Shown piece by piece: positions 31,570 to 42,104 of a stretch of 64,000 bases of DNA. Under the pieces are notes generated by a model. That model searched no databases. It saw only the letters and a program-made list of their open reading frames with translations, and was not told the DNA's origin. Origin of the DNA: Tulasnella sp. 424. Its lineage: Eukaryota; Basidiomycota; Agaricomycetes; Cantharellales; Tulasnellaceae. Made by a program: the position numbers and the translations under genes. The stretch is from contig WSUB01000018.1 in NCBI GenBank assembly GCA_019633425.1, positions 191,699-255,698 on the forward strand, written 5' to 3'. The stretch's first letter is position 1. Each line of letters starts with the position of its first letter.

Positions 31570-32700
31570 GGTGGCGGGGTGCATGTAATGATAGAGTCCA
31601 TATTGGGGTCACCATAAAGTGTGGGGTGTGCATAAGTGTTTGAGAGGGAAGGAGTGCCTTCAGATTACGTTCGAATCGATAGACATAAGCTTGGGTGGTA
31701 TGAAGGTCTAATGCTGGAGGATAAGGTTGGGTATCGTGGTGGATGGTGCAACGCTGCTGCCTTATCGCCTTCGCTCAAAGAATTGAGACCGCTGTTCAAA
31801 GGAATGCCATTCGGTGAGGATGCTGGCAAGAAGAGATGCTGTTTTGAAAACATACGCCAAAGAATACGACAGCAAAATCGAATGCGTATTCGCCAAGCTC
31901 GAGGTACGACTCGAGGATGTCTGTAACGAGGGGGTGAGCGGGATGGCTCAAAGGAGTTTATGGAGAAACGTACGACGGATATCCTTGTCGGGTACTCTTG
32001 AGACAGCAGGCCTAGATTTCCCATGAGATTCAATCAGTTCGCCCTAAACGTGCTGTGGAGCAAGGAAAGGACCTACGTGAGTCCTGTGGATCGCTTCACT
32101 CCGGCAAGGAAAGCAGAGAGCAGGAAGGCATCGAAGCCATAGTGAATGAGTCGGCCAAACATATCGTCGGCTCTTCTGAAGACGTTGGTTCTTGAGGTAC
32201 TTGGGGATTCTGGGTGGTCGGTGGTTGTTGCAGGAAGGTTTCGGCAACGCAGGTGACGACAGGCAACTCCGCCGGATTACGTGAGAATCGCGCTTCACTT
32301 GGGAGCTTGTGGAATTACCACGACCTGGAAAGGAGAGCAGCCCCTCTCTCGCGATACCCCAACTTCAAGCTCTACACTAGAGGAGATTAATATTTCCAAT
32401 ACTCGTCTGTGTTTCCCCTGAACTTTACTGACCTTTGGTGAGTGGGGTCTCCTCTTTTTTGCACGTGGCCGCCTGACGCATCGATTGATGAAAGGCAACC
32501 TCACCTTCACCTCACTGCACAGAGTCAGATACCGCGTTTCTCCTTTCCCTTATCCCTGTAGGCCCCTTTCAGTCATATACCAAACTCCTTACACCAGTGA
32601 GCCATTGTTCCTCCCTCCTCGACAGAAAGAAAAACGTATCTCTACCCATCCATTCACCTCAGTTCTATATCTTTGAACACACGCATCTCGCTCCTCGATC
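31570..32700. other. Intergenic, possible gene fragment near 31,640-32,030
   Basis: No complete gene seen. Between about 31,800 and 31,950 one plus-strand frame reads a helical segment (LARRDAVLKTYAKEYDSK). I cannot extend it into a spliced model and cannot name it. From 32,480 to 32,700 the sequence is pyrimidine-rich leader of the next gene. Confidence 0.3.
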
Positions 32701-34051
32701 ATGATTATCGCTGACGTAGATTTCGGCAGTTTCCCTTGCGCTTTCCCGACCAAGCCATACGTACCCGACCGTAAGGAGACAATGGAGCTTCGTCCCAACG
32801 CCGAGATGTCCCTAGCTCAAGAGCAGTCAACCGATGAACCCATGGCAGTGGTCGAGGTTTCTATGCGACTGGAATCGCTAGACATGAACCCGACAGCTGA
32901 AGATGCGTACGAACAAGCCGTGATGGCACATGCCCAAGATAACGGGTCATCGTCGGGGGTGGACTCAGCAGTCGCGTCTTTGCAGACTCACGTCCCCGCA
33001 CCGACCGTCGTCACTACCGATCACTATAGGCAGTTCCTTGAACTCCTCTACACTCGCTTCACTCAAACTGTCACTCCACTCCCCAAAGTTATTGCAAAGT
33101 CGTTCAATACTCCTCCCCCTCGCGCAACGTTGCAGGAGGTTGATGCTGACGGGAAAATCAAAGAACCGAACGCGACATCCTCTCCTAACTCTTCCTCCTC
33201 CGGCCCAATGAGCACTCGTCCGTCCAACTCTCGAGTCTCTTATGTCCCTGCAGCTCGGTCGTACTCTAAACCCACACCTCCTACAAACCCCGCACGCCGT
33301 CGAACCACCAGCGCACCAAGCAATCCCTCTCCCGCGACTACCAATCTCAGCCTTGTTCGTCGACAAGTCACATCAACGTTTGACGACTTGGGTTCGATGA
33401 TGAAGGTTGCAGAGGGCATGATGGATTACATGCGAACGGATATGGAAGAAGAGATGAAGCGTCGGAGACGGCGAGCACGAGAGGAGCACCATCAGATGGA
33501 TACAAGCGACGATGATGAGCCGTTGACTAGGAAAGTCCCCGTGGCACAGTCGAGTGAGTAGCCCTATGTTCTGCTACTGGTTTGGGTATTTTTGCTCACG
33601 GCGTTGCTGGACAGCAGCTTGGTACAGCGCGACTGGTTCACCGCTGTCTCAAGACCCGTCTGTATCCTCAAACTTGCACATCGCACCCAACGGCCAGCGC
33701 AAGCTCATCACTCCTCGCAGACTTCGCGCGCGCTTGTCTGGTTCAGTCTCCCCTCTAGCGACCATTCCAGAGTCCACAGAACCCGGAGAAGCCCTGTCCA
33801 GCGACGCTATCGAGAAATGCACGTCCCGACTCACGACTTTAAAACTCGATGACGCGTCAAGGTCCTTGCAACCTGTGACTCCCAAGGCAGTCGCACAGAT
33901 TTCGACTCCTCCCGTGTTGCCACCCAACCCAATTCGACTATATGTGGGCTACAACCGCGACTGTACCGTCCGTTCGTCATTCGTTTTCGGCAGTGACATG
34001 GTCAGCACCCCCAGTTCTTACACCCCAACCTCATACGAGATCGTTCTTTGA
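32701..34051 (+). CDS. Hypothetical Ser/Pro/Thr-rich protein with basic helix
   Basis: Two exons, 32701-33553 and 33615-34051, about 429 residues. A short helical segment (HYRQFLELLYTRFTQTVTPLPKVI) near residue 110 is the best candidate for a folded element. Long Ser/Pro/Thr-rich stretches follow, then FDDLGSMMKVAEGMMDYMRTD with a strongly basic KRRRRRAREE patch (possible nuclear localisation) and an acidic DTSDDDE. The second exon is again disordered. I recognise no family. The downstream 3' UTR region from 34,141 is included in the transporter tandem duplication. Confidence 0.6.
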
Positions 34052-34344
34052 AGTGTTTATCATTAGAGGATGGACCGCTAATCTTTTGAATTTCCTGCGG
34101 GCGTCTTTAGTTGTAATTACGATCCTTCTTCAACGCGCATCATTCCTTTGTATCATCACTTGTACACATAAATACCCCATTATGCGTTGTTATGATTTTT
34201 CATGATATTATTCATTGATATGCTGGTCCTAGTTCTCGGAGTTCATGGGTGACGGAATGCGCCACATCGAGAGCCTGCGAAAACTCGATTTGGAGAACGT
34301 TTCTTCTCTCCGACCACCGTCCCAACGTCAGTTTGGGCCACAAA

Positions 34345-36432
34345 ATGCATTCAACAATCGCCAAACCGGAGAAATTCAGTATATGGGACGACATAAAACG
34401 CAATGATAGGGCATATTCAATGGCCGTGTCTGCTTGCTGGGGAGGAGGTGATCCGCATTACTCTTGGATAACGTTCTGAGAACGGCCGGCGCTAACAGAC
34501 CCATCTACATTCAAATGCAGTTTTCCTGGGATGGACGATAGGAATGATCGGGGGCATATTGCCTAGAGAGTCTTTCAAGAAGTCGTTCGGTCTCGGAGAC
34601 GATCCCACCACATATGCTGTTCGTGCGTTTTTGGGTTTGCTTAGCGCTTATGAAGACTATGCCCTCATTTTTTTTCACTGGCTCCAGAACCTCACAGGAT
34701 GGATAGTCGTCATCGGCCAACTTGGCTGCTGCGTTGGTGCTCTGGTCACTGCACATTTGAGTGATCGTGAGTGTCTCGAGGCCCTTAAACCCCCATGTTC
34801 CAGACTCTAACATCTTTCCAACGCAGATTACGGGCGCAAAAAGTCCCTCGTTATAGGGGCAATAATCTTTCTTTTCGGGTCAATCTTACAAATCAATCCA
34901 ACGTTATATAGCTCAACACCACGATCTGCTTTGACGAACCTCAACATCGGTCGTGCCATTGGTGGGCTCGGAGTGGGAATAACAGGCTCGGTTGTACCAT
35001 CGTACATCTCAGAGTCGAGCCCGAGACACCTGAGGGGACGGTTAACGGGGATGTACCAACTGTTCGCTGCACGTATTTTTCCTTCTGTGGGACGGAGGGA
35101 TAAACTAATGACAATTGGCACGGATAGGTCTGCGGCATCGCAGGCTCTTTTTGGGTCAACTACGGCCTCCTTCGACGCTTCGGCGACGATCCGGATCGAC
35201 CTGAACTGTGGCAGATTGCGTTTGGCATCCAAGTAATTCCCGCTTGCCTCCTACTCTATTCTATCGCTTCCCAATACGAGTCGCCTCGATGGCTCGCAGA
35301 GCAAGGGCGCTTTGATGAGGCGCGGCACGTCATTGCACATATTCGAGGAGTCGGGTCTGACGATGCCGAAGTGCAAGACGAGATCCAAGCCATCAAGAAA
35401 GACGTGCAAGGAAGGACCAAGCTAAGCATCAGGGAACAGGCAAAGGAAGCGACCAGCTCAAGAAAGATGCTGTATCGGTGTTCAATACCAATTATTTTGA
35501 TGGCGTTCCAGCAGCTCACAGGGGTTAACGCAGTCAACTATGTGAGTGAATGACCAGAATACGGGGGTGCACTACGCCTGACGGCAGTTTCGTTGTCCCC
35601 TGAAGTACTCTCCCACTATCTTCAAAGAGCTCGGGCTTGGAGGCGCATCGGCTGGCTTGCTAGGAACGGGCATTTATGGTATCGTGAAGATTATCGCAAC
35701 GATACTCGCGTTGGTTCTTGGTGTGGAGCAGTGGGGCAGAAAGGCGATGCTCGTGTGGGGCGGACTGGGTCAAGCAGCTTGGTGCGACTTCTCTTTTCTA
35801 CCTCTCGAGGTTTCGACTTACGGAAACACCTCTTCCCAGCATGCTCTTCATTGGAGGCTACTTATTCTTCCACGGGGACGGTGGATTGAGCATTGCGTCG
35901 TACTTTGCAATCCTGACACTGTATCTATACATTATATCCTTCTCCTTCGGATGGTCGTAAGTTGTCTTCTACTTTACATTAAGCCGTAGCCTCATTAATC
36001 TTTCTTTCTTTAAGGGTTGCGCCGTGGCCCGCGATGGCGGAGTCCGTCCCAAACCACCTAAGGTCGTTGACAATGGCACTTGGGATGGTCTCAAATTGGT
36101 TCTTCAATATTCTTATCTCGAAGGCTACTCCCATTCTCCTCAATTCTATCCCTTGGGGAACATTCGTCATCTTCGGAATCACCACACTCTGTGCCGTTGC
36201 CTGGGCTATGCTGCTTTTCCCCGAAACCGGAGGCTACGCGATCGAAGATATTCACAAGCTGTTTGAGGATGTGATCAAGCAAAGTCTTCACGACAATCGT
36301 TGGTTGCTCCAGCGTCCACCTCCAAGAAAGCAAAGAGAGCCAGAAGATGAAGTGGAGGCAGCTGCTGGAAGGGGAAGTATGGATAGCCTCAGGAGTGTAG
36401 ATAGATTCCTGGATGAGGAAGAACGTCCATAG
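34345..36432 (+). CDS. MFS sugar-transporter-like protein, copy 1 (548 aa)
   Basis: Eight exons: 34345-34447, 34521-34618, 34688-34766, 34827-35068, 35128-35541, 35606-35781, 35840-35956 and 36015-36432. Sugar-porter landmarks: HYGRKKS after helix 2, GRAIGGLGVGITG, PSYISESSPRHLRGRLTGMYQ, ESPRWLAEQGR before the central loop, EQWGRK, FSFGWSVAPWPAMAESVPNHLRS and PETGGYAIEDI at the end of the last helix. About twelve membrane segments are expected, with an acidic cytosolic tail. It should be a plasma-membrane hexose-type transporter. The substrate is not readable. Intron 4 begins with GC (GCT|GCACGT) at a position where copy 3 has a GT donor. Confidence 0.85.
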
Positions 36433-36685
36433 AGCGAATGCACATTCGATAGGGCTTTGTGACGTGCGTAATTGCAGTCATTCCTTTGTATCATCACCTG
36501 CATACATCAATATTCCATTATGCGCTGTTATGATTTTTCATGATAGCATTCGTTGATATGCTGGTCCTAGTTCTCGGAGTTGATGAGTGACGGGATGCGC
36601 CACATCAGGAGCCTGCGAAAACTCGATTCGGAGAACATCTCGTCTCTCCGACCACCACCATCTCTACGTCAGTTTGGGCCACAAA

Positions 36686-38771
36686 ATGCATTCGACAATC
36701 GCCAAACCGGAGAAACTCAGTATATGGGAGGACATAAAACGCAATGATAGGGCATATTTGATGGCCGTGTCTGCTAGCTGGGGAGGAGGTGATTCAAATT
36801 ACTCTTGGATAGCGTTTGATCAAGAACGGCGGGCGCTAACAAGCTCATCTACATTCAAATACAGTCTTCCTGGGATGGTCAGTAGGAGTGATTGGGGGAA
36901 TATTGCCTAGGGAGTCATTCAAAAAGTCATTTGGTCTTGGAGATGATCCCAACACATATGCTGTCCGTGCGTTTGAGATTGTTCAGCGCTTGAGAAGAAC
37001 CAATCCTCATTGTTTTTCACTGGCTCAAGAACCTCACAGGGTGGATAGTTGTCATTGGCCAACTTGGCTGCTGCGTCGGGGCTCTGGTTACTGCACATTT
37101 AAGTGACCGTGAGTGCTCAGATGCAAGGCCCCGTGTTCCCCCAACCCTAACATCTTGCCAACACAGACTATGGACGCAAAAAGTCCATCGTAATAGGGGC
37201 AATAATCTTTCTTTGCGGGTCGATCTTACAAGTGAACCCAACGTTATATAGCTCAACACCAAGATCCGCTTTAACGAACCTCAACATCAGTCGTGCCATT
37301 GGTGGGTTCGGAGTGGGAATAACAAGCTCGGTTGTACCATCGTACATCTCAGAGTCGAGCCCGAGACACCTGAGGGGACGGCTAACGGGGATGTACCCAC
37401 TGTTCGCTGCACGTATTTTTCCTTCTGTGGGACGAAGGGATGAACTAACGGCAATGGCTAAAGATAGGTTTCCGGCCTCACAGGCTCATTTTGGGTCAAC
37501 TACGGCCTTCTTCGGCACTTTGGAGACGACCCGGATCGCCCTGAACTGTGGCAGATTGCGTTTGGCATCCAAATGATTCCAGCTTGCCTTCTGCTCTATT
37601 TTATCGCTTCCCAATACGAGTCGCCTCGATGGCTCGCGGAGCAAGGACGCTTTGACGAGGCGCGGCACGTCGTTGCACATATTCAGGGGGTCGAGTCAGA
37701 TGATGTTGAAGTGCAAGACGAGATCCAAGCCATCAAGAAAGACGTACAAGGAAGGACCAAGCTGAGCATCAGGGAACAAGCAAAGGAAGCGACTAGCTCA
37801 AGGAAGATGCTGTATCGATGTTCGATACCAATTATTTTGATGGCATTTGGGCAGCTCACAGGGATAAACGCAATGAACTATGTGAGTGAATGACCAGAAC
37901 AAAGGGGTGCACTACGCCTGACGGCAGTTTCGTTGTCCCCTAAAGTACTCTCCCACTATATTCAAAGAGCTCGGTCTCGGGGGCGCATCGGTTGGCTTAC
38001 TAGGAACGGGCATCTATGGTATCGTGAAGATTATCGCAACGATAGTCGCGTTGGTGCTTGGTGTGGAACAGTGGGGTAGAAAGGCAATGCTTGTGTGGGG
38101 CGGACTGGGCCAAGCAGTCTGGTGTGACTTCTCTTTGCTATCTATCGAAGTTTCGACTTACGGAAGCGTCTGTTCCCAGCATGCTCTTCATTGGAAGCTA
38201 CTTGTTCTTCCACGGAGACGGCGGATTGAGCATTACGTCGTACTTTGCAATTCTGGCACTGTATCTCTACATTCTATCCTTCTCCTTCGGATGGTCGTAA
38301 GTGGTCTTCTACTGCGCGTTAAGCCGCGCTCTCATTAATCTTTCTTCTTTGAGGGTTGCGCCGTGGCCCGCGATGGCGGAGTCCGTCCCAAACCACCTAA
38401 GGTCATTGACAATGGCACTTGGGATGGTCTCATTTTGGTCCTTCAGCATCCTTACCTCGAAGGCTACTCCCATTCTCCTCAATTCTATTCATGGGGGAAC
38501 ATTCATCATCTTCGGAATCTCCACACTCGGTGCCGTTGCCTGGGCTTTGGTGCTTTTCCCCGAAACCGGAGGCTACGCGATCGAAGATATTCACAAACTA
38601 TTTGAGGATGTGATCAAGCAAAGCCTTCACGACAATCGTCGGTTGCTCCAGCGTCCACCTCCAAGAAAGCAGAGAGAGCCGGAAGATGAAGTGGAGGCAG
38701 CCGCTGGAAGGGGAAGCATGGATAGTCTCAGGAGTGTAGATAGATTATTGGATGTGGAAGAACGTCCATAG
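36686..38771 (+). CDS. MFS sugar-transporter-like protein, copy 2 (548 aa)
   Basis: Same eight-exon structure as copy 1, in one frame: 36686-36788, 36865-36962, 37030-37108, 37167-37408, 37468-37881, 37946-38121, 38180-38296 and 38354-38771. Differences are scattered substitutions, for example SVGVIGG for TIGMIGG, MYPLF for MYQLF, and LTGSF for IAGSF. The change of Q to P in the otherwise conserved RGRLTGMYQ motif is the most notable. The same GC donor is used in intron 4. No frame damage. Confidence 0.85.
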
Positions 38772-38912
38772 AGCGAATGCACATTCGATAACGGCTTTGT
38801 GACGTGCGTAATTGAAGTAAATGCGTCCAGCGCGCTCCGAGGCTTTTGTTGACGCGATTACGGGGAACTCAGGCACGCCGTTCTCAGATTTTGGACCAGC
38901 GACGACCACAAC

Positions 38913-39682
38913 ATGGTGAGCCACCGACTTCGAGAATATATCAGCACATCATGGAGTCCACTAATCGCGTATTCCATGTCATTCTCAACGTAGGCTAAAG
39001 CACTTACAAAGAAGACCGCAGCGGACAACGAGAAAACGCTTCAAAACCTGCGCTATGGAATGATCATAAGCTCAGTGCGTGCAATACGACTCCCTGAAGG
39101 TCCCCTGTCCCTGCTGACGTGCTATAAACCTAGGCGTTGTATGCTCTCCTCCGACTCGTCCTTCCTCCGCACAAATTTCCTCCAGCATTCTGGCCCTCTA
39201 CCATCTATATTCTCACCGCACTTCCGACCGTCTTTCTATACCGCTACTTGCACTCGGTCGGGACACCAAAACGAGATGCCTCTGGAACTTTGATTAGCTC
39301 TGGGGAAGATCTGAACCAATCCGGGCTACTCGATACCTGTTGGGACGTAATTTACGTGACGTGGGGCTGCCAGGTTGGCAGCTCCTTGTTTGGCGAATGG
39401 TTTTGGTGGTTCTACCTGGCGGTGCGTGTGGTGACCTCGGAAATGTGTAATTGTTTCATTGACAGTATTCTCTCCAATCAGATCCCAATTTTTGGTGGCT
39501 ACAAGGCGTACACGTCATTCATCAGTCCGATGTTGGCCCTGCGTCAAGGTCACCCAGCAGCTGCGGCTGAAGACCCGGCGGCCGCATCCACCGGTGCAGA
39601 GGCGACTAGCAAGCGTCAAGCTAAAATTCAGAAGCGGAACGAGAAGATGCAAGCGCAACAAGCCAAGTCGGGCCGTCGATAA
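38913..39682 (+). CDS. SND2: SND2/TMEM208-type ER-targeting membrane protein
   Basis: Four exons: 38913-38915, 38994-39074, 39134-39421 and 39482-39682. The first coding exon is only the ATG, and exon 2 then gives AKALTKKTAADNEKTLQNL, the normal family start. Hydrophobic segments MIISSALYALLRLVLP and STIYILTALPTVFLYRYL are followed by a middle region with SGLLDTCWDVIYVTWGCQ, then the FWWFYLAIPIFGGYKAY end and a Lys/Gln/Ala-rich tail. The TMEM208 family (yeast Snd2/Env10) works in the SND pathway for ER targeting. The third intron (39422-39481, 60 nt) has no stop in frame and could be retained. Confidence 0.87.
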
Positions 39683-39866
39683 CCATCCTCAAAATTATCG
39701 CAGGACGGGCTTGACACTGGACAGGAGGATTTGGAGCCTTCCCCGAGTTTTGGTAGTGCGGCACCTGCATTGCGCCATGGGCCGCGTATCCATTTACCAC
39801 GGACCATGGCTTGGACTAGGTCAATAGGTTGTCTCAAATCGTGTTGGTCATTCTGCAATTTATGAT

Positions 39867-41940
39867 CTATAACAGCCTATCTAAACTCGTCGCGCTGTCA
39901 AAACCATCGCTAGTCGGTCCGACCTCATTCGAATCTGCTTCTTCATCCATCAAATCCGTATACCCTCTCCTTACTGGCGGCCTCTGCAAGAGATACCTAT
40001 TGTCGTGTAGACTTTGCTTGACGACGTCCTCGAACAAGTGGTGAATGTCCTCGATAGCGTAGCCCCCAGTCTCGGGGTAGAGTAGGAGTGCCCATAACAC
40101 CGCGACGAGCGTCGTCGTGCCGAAAATGAAATAGGCTCCCCAAGCGATCTCGTTGAGCAATATTGGGGTCAACTTGGATACGAGAATTGTGGTGGACCAC
40201 ATCGAAACCATTCCGAACGCCATGGTGAGACTTCGTAAATGATTGGGGACGGATTCTGTCATCGCAGGCCATAAAGCCGCTCTAAACGCAGGGTGCATCA
40301 GACGAGAACTTCGGGCGCATGTAACTGAACTTACGACCAGCCAAACGAAAAGGATAGAATGTACAAATAGAGGGAGGCAATGGCGATGTAGGACATCAAG
40401 CCTCCCCCGCCATGTGGGTGCAAGAGCACGTATATTCCGATGAAGAGCATGCTATTCCAAACGGGATTTCATTATTAGAAATTCACGGAAACTTTATATA
40501 CGATCGACATACCATACTGCTTGGCCAAGTCCTCCCCAGACTAGCAGAGCCTTCCTTCCATATTGCTCCACCCCCAACGCGAGTACCACGACAGTGGCAA
40601 TAATCTTGACAGCGCCATAAATTCCGGTGCCTAAGAGCCCCGCTGAAGCCCCGCTCAAACCAAGTTGCTTGAAAATAATCGGAGAATACTAAAGGGTTAA
40701 GGCCAAAGAGGAAAGTTAGACGAGGGCCTGTATCCCTGAGGCCATCAGCTTACATAGTTCATAGCATTAATACCTGTGAATTGACCAAATGTCATCAAAA
40801 TCACTGGGATTGAGCAACGATATAGCATTTTCTTCGAGCTTCCCGCCTCCTTGGCTTGTTCGTATAGCGTCAACTTCGTCCTGCTCTGCGCGTCCTTTTT
40901 AATTGCAGCGGCCTCAGCTGCCACTTCTGGGTCGATTTCTTCCACTCCTCGCAGCTTGGAGAGGACAAGTCGCGTTTTATCGAACTGCCCTTGTTCTGCG
41001 AGCCATCGGGGAGATTCGTGTTGGAAGGTCATACAATAGAGGAGCAAGGCTCCAGGTATTGCTTGCATGCCAAACGCGATTTGCCAGAGAGCTTCCCTCT
41101 CGGGATCGTCTCCGTAGTACTCGAAGAGTCCGTAGTTAACCCAAAAGGAGCCGGCGATCCCAACAACCTAAGTGCAGAGCAAGGATCAGCGTTCATGGAT
41201 CGTTCGACATTGGACAAAGCTCACAAGAAAGAACTGATACATGCCGGTCAACCTCCCCCGGATGTGCTTTGGACTTGATTCGGAAATGTAAGTCGGGACA
41301 ACGGGGCTAACTATCCCAACCCCTATGCCTGCGATTGCCCTAGTAACGTTTAAGTACGCCAAGGCGGCTTTGGGAGCACTGTACAATATTGTCGGGATGG
41401 TCTGCAATAAGGAGCCAACGAGATAAATTCCCCCGCCGAAAAGTAAGGACTGCTTCCGGCCATATCCTGTCGTGGTCGATCATGCGTGAGATAAGCTGGC
41501 TTTGGAGGGAACTTCAGACTGCAGCTTACGGTCGCTCAGGACGGCCGCCAATAGGGCACCAAAGAAGCAGCCCAATTGATTGATAACAACTATCCAACCT
41601 GTGATGTTCTAGGTGAATAGTATCCATTAGCAACATAGTGAGTCGAAAGGGTTGGGTTCTTAGGCATCACCGACCCACCGCGTATGCACTTGGATCGTCC
41701 CCAATGCCAAAGGACCTTTTAAACGCCTGTCTTGGAAGGATTCCTCCGATCATCCCAAGAGTCCACCCAAACATCACTGGTTGAGTGCTTGGATGTCAGC
41801 TGTATCCTAGCTATGCCAGCCTTTTCTTTTGACTTACTACCACCCCACGACGCTGATACGGCCATCACATAAGCGGGTTTATTGCGTCTAACATCCTGCC
41901 ATAGAGTTATTTGTTCTTTGTTCAAAGGAGTAGATTGCAT
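39867..41940 (-). CDS. MFS sugar-transporter-like protein, copy 3 (inverted, diverged)
   Basis: Minus-strand relative of copies 1 and 2 with the same intron positions. Landmarks: FGWTLGMIGGILPRQAF, GIGVGIVSPVVPTYISES, SPKHIRGRLTGMYQFF, HESPRWLAEQGQFDK, FGQFTGINAMNY, EQYGRKALLVWGGLGQA, WPAMTESVPNHLRSLTMAF and PETGGYAIEDIHHLFEDV. I followed the frame through all exons by eye without finding a stop. The intron equivalent to the GC-AG intron of copies 1 and 2 begins with GTGAGC here. The C-terminal tail differs completely from the other copies. Substrate unknown. Confidence 0.8.
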
Positions 41941-42104
41941 TCAAGGGGATGTGAGGGGAAGGACGGAGTTAGGTGCACGAGTGCGGCGTACAACCTGCGA
42001 CGTCATTGAGCTCCAAATGGAGCATAACTACGAGTTGGATAAAAGCACAGAGTCCATTTTATGTAACATACGTGACAGCTTAGCCTACCAAGAAGAACAT
42101 ACAT

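Larger units (their letters stand above)
34141..38815 (+). repeat. 2.34-kb direct tandem duplication carrying an MFS gene
   Basis: Two adjacent copies, about 34,141-36,480 and 36,481-38,815, each starting cattcctttgtatcatcac and ending near gctttgtgacgtgcgtaattg. Start codons are 2,341 bp apart and exon lengths are identical. Both copies are intact, so the event is recent or selection maintains both. Confidence 0.9.
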
